A DNA stretch of 14,877 bases from Thiocapsa sp. UBA6158 (GTDB taxonomy: Bacteria; Pseudomonadota; Gammaproteobacteria; Chromatiales; Chromatiaceae), in assembly GCF_002423035.1 (NCBI RefSeq), contig NZ_DIUM01000028.1, positions 1 to 14,877 on the forward strand, in the 5' to 3' direction. Made by a program: the position numbers and the translations under genes. Below, one piece after another: positions 1 through 5,913 of the stretch; within the stretch, counting starts at the first letter, position 1; each line of letters opens with the position of its first letter. Below the pieces are notes generated by a model that did no database searches, was not told the origin of the DNA, and saw nothing but the letters and a program-made list of their open reading frames with translations.

Positions 1-105
1 GACGAGGGCCCGACCATGAAGCGGATCCGCCCGCGTGCCAAGGGTCGTGCAAATCGGATCATGAAACGCACCAGCCATATTCGGCTGACCGTGGCGGAAG
101 GCTAA
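1..105 (+). CDS. rplV: 50S ribosomal protein L22, C-terminal end (5' truncated by window)
   Basis: Thirty-four codons read into the window from its first base and end at TAA. They carry the highly conserved L22 tail, including DEGPTMKRIRPRAKG followed by a basic segment with HIRLTV. L22 is a large-subunit protein that contacts 23S rRNA domains and lines the peptide exit tunnel with its beta-hairpin. What is visible is the C-terminal part of the globular domain, near the hairpin's return strand. Most of the gene lies upstream of the window. It sits immediately before rpsC with a 10-base gap, the normal S10 operon order. The reading frame has no alternative and the match to the family tail is clear. 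Confidence 0.95.
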   Translation, partial: DEGPTMKRIRPRAKGRANRIMKRTSHIRLTVAEG

Positions 106-115
106 GGGGACCAGT

Positions 116-793
116 ATGGGACAGAAAGTTCATCCAACCGGCATCCGCCTTGGCATCGTCAAGGACTGGACCTCGAAGTGGTACGCAACGTCGAAGGACT
201 ATGCGAATTTTCTGAACACCGATCTCGAGGTGCGGTCCTTCCTGCGCAAGGAATTGGCCAAGGCATCGGTGAGTCGAATTCAGATCGATCGCCCCGCGAA
301 GAATGCCCATATCACCATTCACACGGCACGCCCGGGTGTGGTGATCGGCAAGAAGGGCGAGGATATCGATAAGCTGCGTGCCAAGGTCTCCAACATGATG
401 GGGATCCCGGTTCACATCAGCATCGAGGAGATCCGCAAGCCGGAGCTCGATGCGCAGCTCGTCGCCGAAGGGATCGCGCAGCAGCTCGAGCGCCGCATCA
501 TGTTCCGTCGGGCCATGAAGCGTGCGATCCAAAACACGATGCGACTCGGCGCCGAGGGCGTGCGGGTCAATGTTGCCGGTCGGTTGAATGGTGCGGAGAT
601 CGCTCGGACCGAGTGGGCGCGTGAGGGCCGAGTCCCGCTGCATACGCTGCGTGCCGACATCGATTACGGCTTCGCCGAGGCCCGTACCACCTACGGTGTG
701 ATCGGCGTGAAGGTCTGGATCTTCAAAGGCGAGGTGTTCGGTGATCAGCTCCCCGAGGAACCGGCGCCGAAGGCGTCCGCGAGAAGGGGATAA
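116..793 (+). CDS. rpsC: 30S ribosomal protein S3
   Basis: The 225-residue product is close to the usual 230 or so of proteobacterial S3. It opens with MGQKVHPTGIRLG, the invariant S3 start. A type II KH RNA-binding domain follows, with its loop GKKG at residues 78-81 inside VVIGKKGED. The C-terminal S3 domain, around residues 120-205, includes the REGRVPL and DYG segments. S3 lies in the head of the small subunit at the mRNA entry tunnel and contributes to the ribosomal helicase activity with S4 and S5. The start at ATG 116 is preceded by an AAGGGGA Shine-Dalgarno at about 104-110. The last residues, rich in Pro, Ala and Arg, are the variable family tail. It is co-transcribed with rplV upstream and rplP, three bases downstream. 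Confidence 0.98.
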   Translation: MGQKVHPTGIRLGIVKDWTSKWYATSKDYANFLNTDLEVRSFLRKELAKASVSRIQIDRPAKNAHITIHTARPGVVIGKKGEDIDKLRAKVSNMMGIPVHISIEEIRKPELDAQLVAEGIAQQLERRIMFRRAMKRAIQNTMRLGAEGVRVNVAGRLNGAEIARTEWAREGRVPLHTLRADIDYGFAEARTTYGVIGVKVWIFKGEVFGDQLPEEPAPKASARRG

Positions 794-796
794 GTC

Positions 797-1210
797 ATGC
801 TGCAACCAAAACGCACAAAATTCCGCAAGCAACACAAAGGTCGCAACCGTGGCCTTGCACAGAGCGGCAACAAGGTTAGCTTCGGCGATTTCGGGTTGAA
901 GGCGGTCGGTCGGGGCCGTCTGACGGCGCGACAGATCGAAGCCGCACGACGTGCCATCACCAGAAAGGTGAAGCGCGGCGGTAAGCTTTGGATTCGGGTC
1001 TTCCCGGACAAGCCGGTCTCGAAGAAGCCTCTCGAAGTCCGTATGGGTAAAGGCAAAGGCAACGTCGAGTACTGGGTCGCCCTGGTGCAGCCCGGCCTCG
1101 TGCTTTATGAGATCGAGGGCGTGACCGAAGAGCTGGCCCGCGAGGCGTTCGAGCTGGCCGCAGCTAAGCTCCCCGTGCAGACCACCTTTGAGAGACGGAT
1201 GATCCTGTGA
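797..1210 (+). CDS. rplP: 50S ribosomal protein L16
   Basis: The product has 137 residues, one more than the E. coli protein as I remember it. It begins MLQPKRTKFRKQHKGR, the signature L16 N-terminus. It contains the VRMGKGKG loop at residues 81-88 and ends in the conserved LAAAKLPVQTTF region. L16 binds 23S rRNA near the A-site tRNA elbow and the peptidyl-transferase centre and is needed for late subunit assembly. Arg82 sits where E. coli L16 carries the arginine hydroxylated by the oxygenase YcfD; whether that modification occurs here is unknown. The ATG is 7 bases after a GAGAAGGGGA run that overlaps the end of rpsC. The TGA stop shares one base with the next ATG (TGATG), so L29 translation is probably coupled. 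Confidence 0.98.
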   Translation: MLQPKRTKFRKQHKGRNRGLAQSGNKVSFGDFGLKAVGRGRLTARQIEAARRAITRKVKRGGKLWIRVFPDKPVSKKPLEVRMGKGKGNVEYWVALVQPGLVLYEIEGVTEELAREAFELAAAKLPVQTTFERRMIL

Positions 1211-1410
1211 TGAAGGCGAACGAGCTAAGAACGCGCAGCCCCGAAGACCTCCAGAAGGAGCTGATGAATCTGTTGCGCGAGCAATTCAACCTGCGGATGC
1301 AGAGGGGCACCGGTCAGTTGTCCAAGCCCTCGCAGATGAAGGCTGTACGTCGGGAAATCGCTCGTGTCAAGACGATTATGGGCGAGCAGAAGGCGGGTGC
1401 GACATCATGA
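1210..1410 (+). CDS. rpmC: 50S ribosomal protein L29
   Basis: The product has 66 residues and begins MKANELRTRSPEDLQKEL, followed by LLREQFNLRMQ. It ends with the second helix containing VRREIARVKTIM. This is the all-helical two-helix hairpin of L29, which sits at the exit tunnel next to L23 and helps form the docking site for signal recognition particle and trigger factor. An in-frame GTG three bases upstream could also serve as a start, but ATG 1210 gives the standard family N-terminus and the compact TGATG junction with rplP. The stop overlaps the rpsQ start as ATGA. Both overlaps suggest translational re-initiation rather than independent ribosome loading. Confidence 0.96.
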   Translation: MKANELRTRSPEDLQKELMNLLREQFNLRMQRGTGQLSKPSQMKAVRREIARVKTIMGEQKAGATS

Positions 1411-1667
1411 GCGAAGAAACGAACAGCAACCGGACACTCGATGGACGGGTGACCAGCAGCGCGATGGACAAGACCGTCACTGTGCTCATCGAGCGCAAGG
1501 TCAAGCATCCCTTGTACGGCAAGTTCATGCGTCGCTCGACCAAGATCCATGCTCACGACGAAGAGAACGCCTGCTCCGAGGGCGATCTCGTCCGGGTCGA
1601 GCAGTGTCGTCCGCTGTCGAAGACCAAGACGTGGCGCTTGATCGAGATCATCGAAAAGGCCCGTTGA
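1407..1667 (+). CDS. rpsQ: 30S ribosomal protein S17
   Basis: This is an 86-residue OB-fold protein. After a short variable N-terminus it has RTLDGRVTSSAMDKTVTV, then the HPLYGKF and KIHAHDE segments. It ends at the conserved CRPLSKTKTWRLIEII. S17 is a primary 16S rRNA-binding protein of the small-subunit body and is required early in assembly. The ATG overlaps the rpmC stop by four bases (ATGA). This is the last gene of the S10 operon in the E. coli arrangement. A 92-base gap follows before rplN, the largest so far in the window, which matches the known S10/spc operon boundary. Confidence 0.97.
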   Translation: MSEETNSNRTLDGRVTSSAMDKTVTVLIERKVKHPLYGKFMRRSTKIHAHDEENACSEGDLVRVEQCRPLSKTKTWRLIEIIEKAR

Positions 1668-1759
1668 GACCCGTCGTGGACGCCCTGCTTCCGATAGGTC
1701 GCGGTGGACGCCGAGAAAACAGGTCATCCGGGCAGCACAACAGGTTTAGGTAAACAACA
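1668..1759. other. Intergenic gap at the S10/spc operon boundary
   Basis: This 92-base gap lies between S17 and L14, where E. coli has its spc promoter. I see no convincing sigma70 promoter, no terminator hairpin with a T-run, and no open reading frame. A 9-base direct repeat, GTGGACGCC, occurs at 1676-1684 and 1704-1712. The only site I can read functionally is AGG at 1748-1750 as a modest Shine-Dalgarno for rplN. The spc block is probably reached by read-through, or by a promoter too divergent for me to call. Confidence 0.5.
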
Positions 1760-2128
1760 ATGATTCAGATGCAGACCGATCTCAGCGTCGCCGACAACAG
1801 CGGCGCACGGCGGGTGCAGTGCATCAAGGTGCTCGGCGGATCGCATCGGCGCTACGCGGGCATCGGCGATGTCATCAAGGTCACCGTCAAGGACGCCATT
1901 CCGCGCGGGAAGGTCAAGAAAGGCGATGTCTACAACGCGGTCGTGGTGCGTACGCGTAAAGGCGTGCGTCGTCCGGACGGCTCGACCGTGCGTTTCGACG
2001 GCAATGCAGCCGTACTCTTGAACAACCAGCTTCAGCCGATCGGGACCCGTATCTTCGGGCCGGTGACGCGCGAGCTCCGCGGCGAGCGGTTCATGAAGAT
2101 CATCTCGCTCGCACCTGAAGTCTTGTAA
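1760..2128 (+). CDS. rplN: 50S ribosomal protein L14
   Basis: The product has 122 residues, the universal L14 length. It starts MIQMQTDLSVADNSGARRV and includes IKVLGGSHRRYAGIGD and IPRGKVKKGD. It ends with the invariant FMKIISLAPEVL. L14 is a five-stranded beta-barrel protein at the subunit interface that forms an intersubunit bridge with 16S rRNA and is the docking site of the silencing factor RsfS. It is the first gene of the spc block and follows a 92-base gap. The start is fixed by the family N-terminus. The Shine-Dalgarno (AGG at 1748-1750) is weak compared with most genes here. Confidence 0.98.
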   Translation: MIQMQTDLSVADNSGARRVQCIKVLGGSHRRYAGIGDVIKVTVKDAIPRGKVKKGDVYNAVVVRTRKGVRRPDGSTVRFDGNAAVLLNNQLQPIGTRIFGPVTRELRGERFMKIISLAPEVL

Positions 2129-2141
2129 GGGGGCGGGAGAG

Positions 2142-2459
2142 ATGCAGAAAATTAAGAAGGGTGACGACGTCATGGTCATCACCGGCAAAGACAAAGGCAA
2201 GCGAGGCACGGTGTTGAAGGTGCTCGACAAGGATCACGTTCTCGTCGAGAACATCAACATTGCCCGGAAGCATCAAAAAGCGAATCCGCAGGTCGGTGAG
2301 CCGGGCGGGATCGTCGATAAGATGATGCCGATCCAGGTGTCGAACGTCGCGCTCTACAACCCGCAGAAAGGCGGTCCGGATCGAGTTGGTTTCAAGATTC
2401 TCGAAGACGGCCGAAAGGTGCGCGTATTCAAGTCAGACGGCGAAGTCGTCGACGCCTGA
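2142..2459 (+). CDS. rplX: 50S ribosomal protein L24
   Basis: The product has 105 residues, a normal length for proteobacterial L24. A KOW motif occupies about residues 5-33 (IKKGDDVMVITGKDKGKRG). The conserved central segment HQKANPQVGEPGGIVDK and the DRVGFKILEDGRKVR tail follow. L24 is one of the two initiators of large-subunit assembly, binding the 5' end of 23S rRNA, and later sits at the tunnel exit. A strong purine-rich site (GGGCGGGAGAG) directly precedes ATG 2142. It is separated from rplN by 13 bases and from rplE by 14, in line with tight operon packing. Confidence 0.97.
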   Translation: MQKIKKGDDVMVITGKDKGKRGTVLKVLDKDHVLVENINIARKHQKANPQVGEPGGIVDKMMPIQVSNVALYNPQKGGPDRVGFKILEDGRKVRVFKSDGEVVDA

Positions 2460-2473
2460 TCGAAGGAAACGAG

Positions 2474-3013
2474 ATGACCAGACTACAGAAAGATTACCAG
2501 GATCGTATCGTCGGCGAGTTGCGCGAGCGGTTCGGCTTCAAGAGCGTGATGCAGGTTCCTCGAATCGAGAAGATTACACTCAACATGGGTGTCGGTGAGG
2601 CGATCGCGGACAAGAAGGTCATGGATAATGCCGTGGGTGATCTGCGTCTCATCGCCGGCCAGCAACCGATCGTGACCTTTGCACGTAAATCCGTCGCGGG
2701 TTTCAAGATCCGCGAGGGTTGGCCGATCGGCTGCAAGGTGACGCTGCGTCGCGAGCGGATGTACGAGTTCCTGGACCGTCTGGTCAGCGTCGCCATCCCG
2801 CGTATCCGCGATTTCCGCGGCCTGAGCGCGAAGGCGTTCGATGGACGCGGCAACTATTCGATGGGCGTGCGCGAGCAGATCATCTTCCCCGAGATCGACT
2901 ACGACAAGATCGATACGCTGCGGGGTCTGGATATCACCATCACGACGACGGCGCGGACGGACGAAGAAGGGCGTGCGCTGCTCGAGGCATTCCACTTCCC
3001 ATTCCGCACCTGA
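2474..3013 (+). CDS. rplE: 50S ribosomal protein L5
   Basis: The product has 179 residues, the usual bacterial length. It opens with LQKDYQDRIVGELRERFG and has the signature ITLNMGVGEA near residues 35-44. The QQPIVTFARKSVAGFKIREG stretch and GNYSMGVREQIIFPEIDYD follow. L5 binds 5S rRNA with L18 and L25 to form the central protuberance and contacts P-site tRNA and S13. The start is preceded by GAAGGAAACGAG, a good Shine-Dalgarno. In E. coli the S8 repressor binds mRNA around the L5 start; I did not identify an equivalent fold here, so that control is unassessed. Confidence 0.98.
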   Translation: MTRLQKDYQDRIVGELRERFGFKSVMQVPRIEKITLNMGVGEAIADKKVMDNAVGDLRLIAGQQPIVTFARKSVAGFKIREGWPIGCKVTLRRERMYEFLDRLVSVAIPRIRDFRGLSAKAFDGRGNYSMGVREQIIFPEIDYDKIDTLRGLDITITTTARTDEEGRALLEAFHFPFRT

Positions 3014-3023
3014 GGTCGAGACG

Positions 3024-3329
3024 ATGGCGAAAAAGAGTATGATCGCGCGCGATCACAAGCGCGCCCTGATTGCAGCCCGCTTTGCCGGGAAGCGTGCGGC
3101 CTTGAAAGCCGTCATCAACGACCGCGCCGCAAGCGGCGAGCAAGTCGAAGAGGCGCTGGCCAAGCTGCAGCAGCTTCCGCGCGATGCCGGACCGACGCGC
3201 CAGCAACGGCGTTGCCGAGTCAGCGGGCGTCCGCACGCTGTCTACCGCAAGTTCGGACTCTCGCGCAACAAGATCCGCGAGGCAGTGATGCGCGGCGACG
3301 CGCCCGGCGTTGTCAAGGCAAGTTGGTAA
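3024..3329 (+). CDS. rpsN: 30S ribosomal protein S14 (zinc-independent type)
   Basis: The product has 101 residues and begins MAKKSMIARDHKR, with the C-terminal motif RCRVSGRPHAVYRKFGLSRNKIRE. The open frame extends upstream into rplE, but ATG 3024 follows a GAGGTCGAG purine stretch and gives exactly the long-form S14 length. S14 sits in the 30S head next to S3 and S10. Only one cysteine is present and there is no CxxC pair, so this is the zinc-free form and not the short zinc-ribbon form. It is separated from rplE by 10 bases. The following 105-base gap is unusually long for this operon. Confidence 0.97.
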   Translation: MAKKSMIARDHKRALIAARFAGKRAALKAVINDRAASGEQVEEALAKLQQLPRDAGPTRQQRRCRVSGRPHAVYRKFGLSRNKIREAVMRGDAPGVVKASW

Positions 3330-3348
3330 GAGAAGAATTTCGACCCCT

Positions 3349-3377
3349 ACCGATGCGGTCAACCAGGCCGTATCGGT
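3349..3377 (+). repeat. Inverted repeat able to form a 10-bp hairpin in the S14-S8 gap
   Basis: ACCGATGCGG at 3349-3358 pairs with CCGTATCGGT at 3368-3377 along its full length, with one G-U wobble, leaving a nine-base loop. It is not followed by a T-run, so it is a poor intrinsic terminator. It lies in the middle of the 105-base gap between rpsN and rpsH (3330-3434), which holds no open frame and no clear promoter. An mRNA-level role such as partial attenuation, transcript stabilisation or a protein-binding site is inference only. Confidence 0.55.
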
Positions 3378-3434
3378 TCATTGAAACCTGACGGGTATCG
3401 CACCGAAGAGGTGGTCTGACCCCCGGAGAAGCCC

Positions 3435-3830
3435 ATGAGTATGTCGGATCCGATTGCGGATATGCTGACGCGTATCCGCAACGGCCAGCAGCGCGGCAAG
3501 ATCACGATCGCGATGCCGTCGTCCAAGCAGAAGGTCGCGATAGCGAATCTGCTGAAGGCCGAAGGTTACATCGCCGACGCGACGGTCGAGGCAAATGGCA
3601 GCAAACCCGAGTTGGTGGTCAAGCTCAAATATTTCCGGGGTAAACCCGTGATCGAGCAGCTCACCCGTGTCTCGCGTCCGGGCCTGCGGATCTACCGCGG
3701 CAAGGACGACCTGCCCAAGGTGTGGGCGGGACTCGGGATCGCGATCGTCTCCACGTCCAAAGGCTTGATGACCGACCGTGCCGCCCGCCAAGCGGGGCAC
3801 GGTGGCGAGATCATCGCCTACGTCGCTTAA
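3435..3830 (+). CDS. rpsH: 30S ribosomal protein S8
   Basis: The product has 131 residues and begins MSMSDPIADMLTRIRNGQ. The conserved C-terminal block reads RVSRPGLRIYRGKDDLPKV, then STSKGLMTDRAARQ and GGEIIAYVA. S8 is a primary binder of the central domain of 16S rRNA (helix 21) and, in E. coli, the translational repressor of the spc operon. ATG 3435 is preceded by CCGGAGAAG, an adequate Shine-Dalgarno. The start is fixed by alignment to the family N-terminus. The gene follows the longest spacer of the spc block, which holds a hairpin, so its translation is probably initiated independently of S14. Confidence 0.98.
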   Translation: MSMSDPIADMLTRIRNGQQRGKITIAMPSSKQKVAIANLLKAEGYIADATVEANGSKPELVVKLKYFRGKPVIEQLTRVSRPGLRIYRGKDDLPKVWAGLGIAIVSTSKGLMTDRAARQAGHGGEIIAYVA

Positions 3831-3842
3831 GAGGATCCGATC

Positions 3843-4376
3843 ATGTCACGAGTTGCAAAGGCGCCGATTGTCCTGCCGAAGGGTGTGACGGTCGAGATCT
3901 CGGGCCAAGACGTCAAGGTCAAGGGCTCGAAGGGAACCCTGGAGTGGTCCGTCCACCCCGCGGTGAATCTGTCGCAAGTCGAGGGTGAGCTCCGGTTCGC
4001 TCCGGCCGAAGGGCACGAGACCGCCTGGGCCATGGCGGGGACCACACGCGCTCTGCTGAACAACATGGTGGTGGGCTGCAGCACGGGTTTCGTGCGCAAG
4101 CTCTCCTTGGTGGGCGTCGGCTACCGTGCGCAGGCGAAGGGCGATGTGCTCAACCTGAGCCTAGGTTTCTCCCATCCGATCGATTATCCGGTTCCCGCGG
4201 GCATCACGATCGAGACCCCGAGCCAGACGGAGATCGTCGTCACGGGTGCCGATAAACAACGCGTCGGTCAGGTTGCCTCGGAGATCCGAGGATTCCGGCC
4301 GCCCGAGCCCTACAAGGGTAAAGGCGTGCGTTACGCGGACGAAGACGTCTTGCGTAAGGAAGCCAAGAAGAAATAG
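3843..4376 (+). CDS. rplF: 50S ribosomal protein L6
   Basis: The product has 177 residues, matching the family length of about 176-180. It begins MSRVAKAPIVLPKGVTVEI and contains the two repeated alpha/beta L6 domains. The second domain holds GVGYRAQAKG and the nearly universal signature PEPYKGKGVRYADE near residues 156-169, followed by a Lys-rich end. L6 lies near the sarcin-ricin loop and the factor-binding site of the large subunit. A GAGGATC stretch precedes ATG 3843, 12 bases after the rpsH stop. No anomalies are visible. Confidence 0.98.
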   Translation: MSRVAKAPIVLPKGVTVEISGQDVKVKGSKGTLEWSVHPAVNLSQVEGELRFAPAEGHETAWAMAGTTRALLNNMVVGCSTGFVRKLSLVGVGYRAQAKGDVLNLSLGFSHPIDYPVPAGITIETPSQTEIVVTGADKQRVGQVASEIRGFRPPEPYKGKGVRYADEDVLRKEAKKK

Positions 4377-4390
4377 GGGTCTCAGAAACA

Positions 4391-4747
4391 ATGGACAAAA
4401 AACAAGCTCGCCTGCGTCGCGCGACGCGGGCACGGGCGAAGATTCGCGAGTTAGGTGTGTTTCGCCTGTGCATTCACCGCACCCCGCGCCACATCTACGC
4501 CCAAGTCATTGCGCCGGAAGGCAACCGCGTCGTCGCCAGCGCCTCGACAGTGGAGCCGGCGTTTCGCGAAGCCATTCCGGGTCACAAGGGCAACATCGCT
4601 GCGGCGGCGACCATCGGCAAGGCGATTGCCGAGCGTGCTCTTTCCGCCGGCGTCGAGTCCGTAGCCTTCGACCGCTCCGGATTTCGCTATCACGGCCGTC
4701 TCAAGGCGCTGGCGGATGCCGCGCGTGAGAGCGGACTGAAATTCTAG
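4391..4747 (+). CDS. rplR: 50S ribosomal protein L18
   Basis: The product has 118 residues, one more than the E. coli protein as I remember it. It begins MDKKQARLRRATRARAKIRE, a strongly basic 5S rRNA-binding arm. The core carries LCIHRTPRHIYAQVI and HKGNIAAAATIGKAIAERAL. It ends FDRSGFRYHGRLKALADAAR followed by a GLKF tail. L18 forms the central protuberance with 5S rRNA, L5 and L25. The upstream site is GGGGTCTCAG, 14 bases after the rplF stop. A TAG stop is followed by AGGGGTAAGAG, which also serves as the Shine-Dalgarno of rpsE. Confidence 0.97.
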   Translation: MDKKQARLRRATRARAKIRELGVFRLCIHRTPRHIYAQVIAPEGNRVVASASTVEPAFREAIPGHKGNIAAAATIGKAIAERALSAGVESVAFDRSGFRYHGRLKALADAARESGLKF

Positions 4748-4757
4748 GGGTAAGAGC

Positions 4758-5264
4758 ATGGCGAACTTCAATCCGAAGAACGAGGGGGATGATCTCCTCG
4801 AGAAGCTGGTCGCGGTCAACCGTGTCGCCAAGGTCGTGAAGGGCGGGCGCCAATTCGGTTTCGCCGCCTTGACGGTGGTGGGCGACGGCAAGGGTCGCGT
4901 CGGTTTCGGTCGCGGCAAGGCCCGCGAGGTGCCGGTGGCGATCCAGAAGGCGATGGAAAACGCGCGCAAAAATATGATCGAGGTGAAGCTCAACGGCAGC
5001 ACCTTGCAATACCCGCTCAACGGGCGGCATGGCGCGGCGAAGGTGTTCATGCAGCCGGCATCCGAAGGTACCGGGATCATCGCGGGCGGCGCCATGCGCG
5101 CGGTCTTCGAGGTCCTGGGCGTCCAGAACGTGCTGGCCAAGTGCATCGGGACGAACAACCCGATCAACGTGGTTCGCGCGACGGTTCAGGGGCTACGAAC
5201 CATGAACGATCCCGAGACGATTGCCGCGAAGCGTGGCAAGACGGTCGCCGAGATCCTGGGGTAG
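4758..5264 (+). CDS. rpsE: 30S ribosomal protein S5
   Basis: The product has 168 residues, a normal length. The N-terminal double-stranded RNA-binding-like domain, about residues 13-76, contains LVAVNRVAKVVKGGRQFGF and VGFGRGKAREVP. The C-terminal domain carries GTGIIAGGAMRAVFE and NVVRATVQGL. S5 sits at the mRNA entry site and the neck of the 30S subunit with S4 and S3 and influences decoding accuracy. The residues associated with spectinomycin resistance in E. coli lie in the loop around VNRVAKVVKGG, which looks wild-type here. ATG 4758 follows AGGGGTAAGAGC. The TAG stop is only three bases from rpmD. Confidence 0.98.
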   Translation: MANFNPKNEGDDLLEKLVAVNRVAKVVKGGRQFGFAALTVVGDGKGRVGFGRGKAREVPVAIQKAMENARKNMIEVKLNGSTLQYPLNGRHGAAKVFMQPASEGTGIIAGGAMRAVFEVLGVQNVLAKCIGTNNPINVVRATVQGLRTMNDPETIAAKRGKTVAEILG

Positions 5265-5267
5265 ACG

Positions 5268-5474
5268 ATGGCCGACAAAAAGATGATGAAGGTCAAGCTG
5301 GTGCGCAGCGTCCACGGACGCCTCGCCAACCACAAGGCGTGCGTTCGCGGTCTCGGGCTGCGGCGTATGAACCATGTGGTGGAGGTCGAGGACACGCCCT
5401 GCACGCGCGGCATGGTGAACACCGTGTCTTACATGGTTTCGATCGTGGAGGAGTCTCGCGATGCGGCTCAATGA
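5268..5474 (+). CDS. rpmD: 50S ribosomal protein L30
   Basis: The product has 68 residues, longer than the common 58-61. The core KMMKVKLVRSVHGRLANHKA then LGLRRMNHVVEVEDTP is typical L30, including the SxxGR-type loop. The extra length comes from a few N-terminal residues and a C-terminal extension after YMVSIVEE that reads SRDAAQ. That extension is encoded within the overlap with rplO. L30 is a small ferredoxin-like-fold protein on the solvent side of the large subunit. The gene starts three bases after rpsE and its last 14 bases overlap the start of rplO in a different frame. Confidence 0.95.
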   Translation: MADKKMMKVKLVRSVHGRLANHKACVRGLGLRRMNHVVEVEDTPCTRGMVNTVSYMVSIVEESRDAAQ

Positions 5475-5895
5475 TCTCAAGCCCGATGCGGGCAGTCGAC
5501 CCGCTGCCAAGCGCGTCGGTCGCGGCATCGGCAGCGGTCTGGGAAAGACCTGCGGACGCGGCCACAAGGGGCAGAAGTCCCGCAAGGGCGGTTTCCACAA
5601 GGTCGGCTTCGAAGGCGGTCAGATGCCCTTGCAGCGTCGTCTGCCGAAGGTCGGCTTCCGCTCGCGTACGGCGGCGACAAGGGCCGAGGTTCGCCTGAGC
5701 GAGCTTGCGCGGGTCGAGGGCGACACGATCGATTTACTCTCGCTGGTTCAGGCACGTGTTGTGAGCCAGTCGATCAAGAGCGCGAAGATCATTGCCTCGG
5801 GTGAGGTCGGGCGGGCCTTCACGGTGCGTGGCGTGGGTGTCACCAAGGGTGCCCGAGCCGCGATCGAAGCAGCCGGCGGCACGATCGAAGACTAG
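5461..5895 (+). CDS. rplO: 50S ribosomal protein L15
   Basis: The product has 144 residues and begins MRLNDLKPDAGSRPAAKRVG. The Gly-rich rRNA-penetrating arm follows (RGIGSGLGKTCGRGHKGQKS). Then come GFEGGQMPLQRRLPKVGF and the conserved ending VTKGARAAIEAAGG. L15 is a late-assembly large-subunit protein whose N-terminal extension runs through several 23S rRNA domains. The Shine-Dalgarno GGAGGAG at 5447-5453 lies inside rpmD, and the genes overlap by 14 bases, so translation is likely coupled. It is followed by secY after 18 bases. Confidence 0.97.
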   Translation: MRLNDLKPDAGSRPAAKRVGRGIGSGLGKTCGRGHKGQKSRKGGFHKVGFEGGQMPLQRRLPKVGFRSRTAATRAEVRLSELARVEGDTIDLLSLVQARVVSQSIKSAKIIASGEVGRAFTVRGVGVTKGARAAIEAAGGTIED

Positions 5896-5913
5896 CTTAA
5901 GGGCGCGAATCGG

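Noticed and set aside
59..835. A 258-codon minus-strand frame opposite rpsC
   Set aside because: It lies wholly opposite conserved S3 coding sequence and shows no likeness to any family I know.
1668..1759. Promoter for the spc operon
   Set aside because: No pair of hexamers with reasonable spacing is visible; the position is expected from E. coli but the sequence does not support a call.
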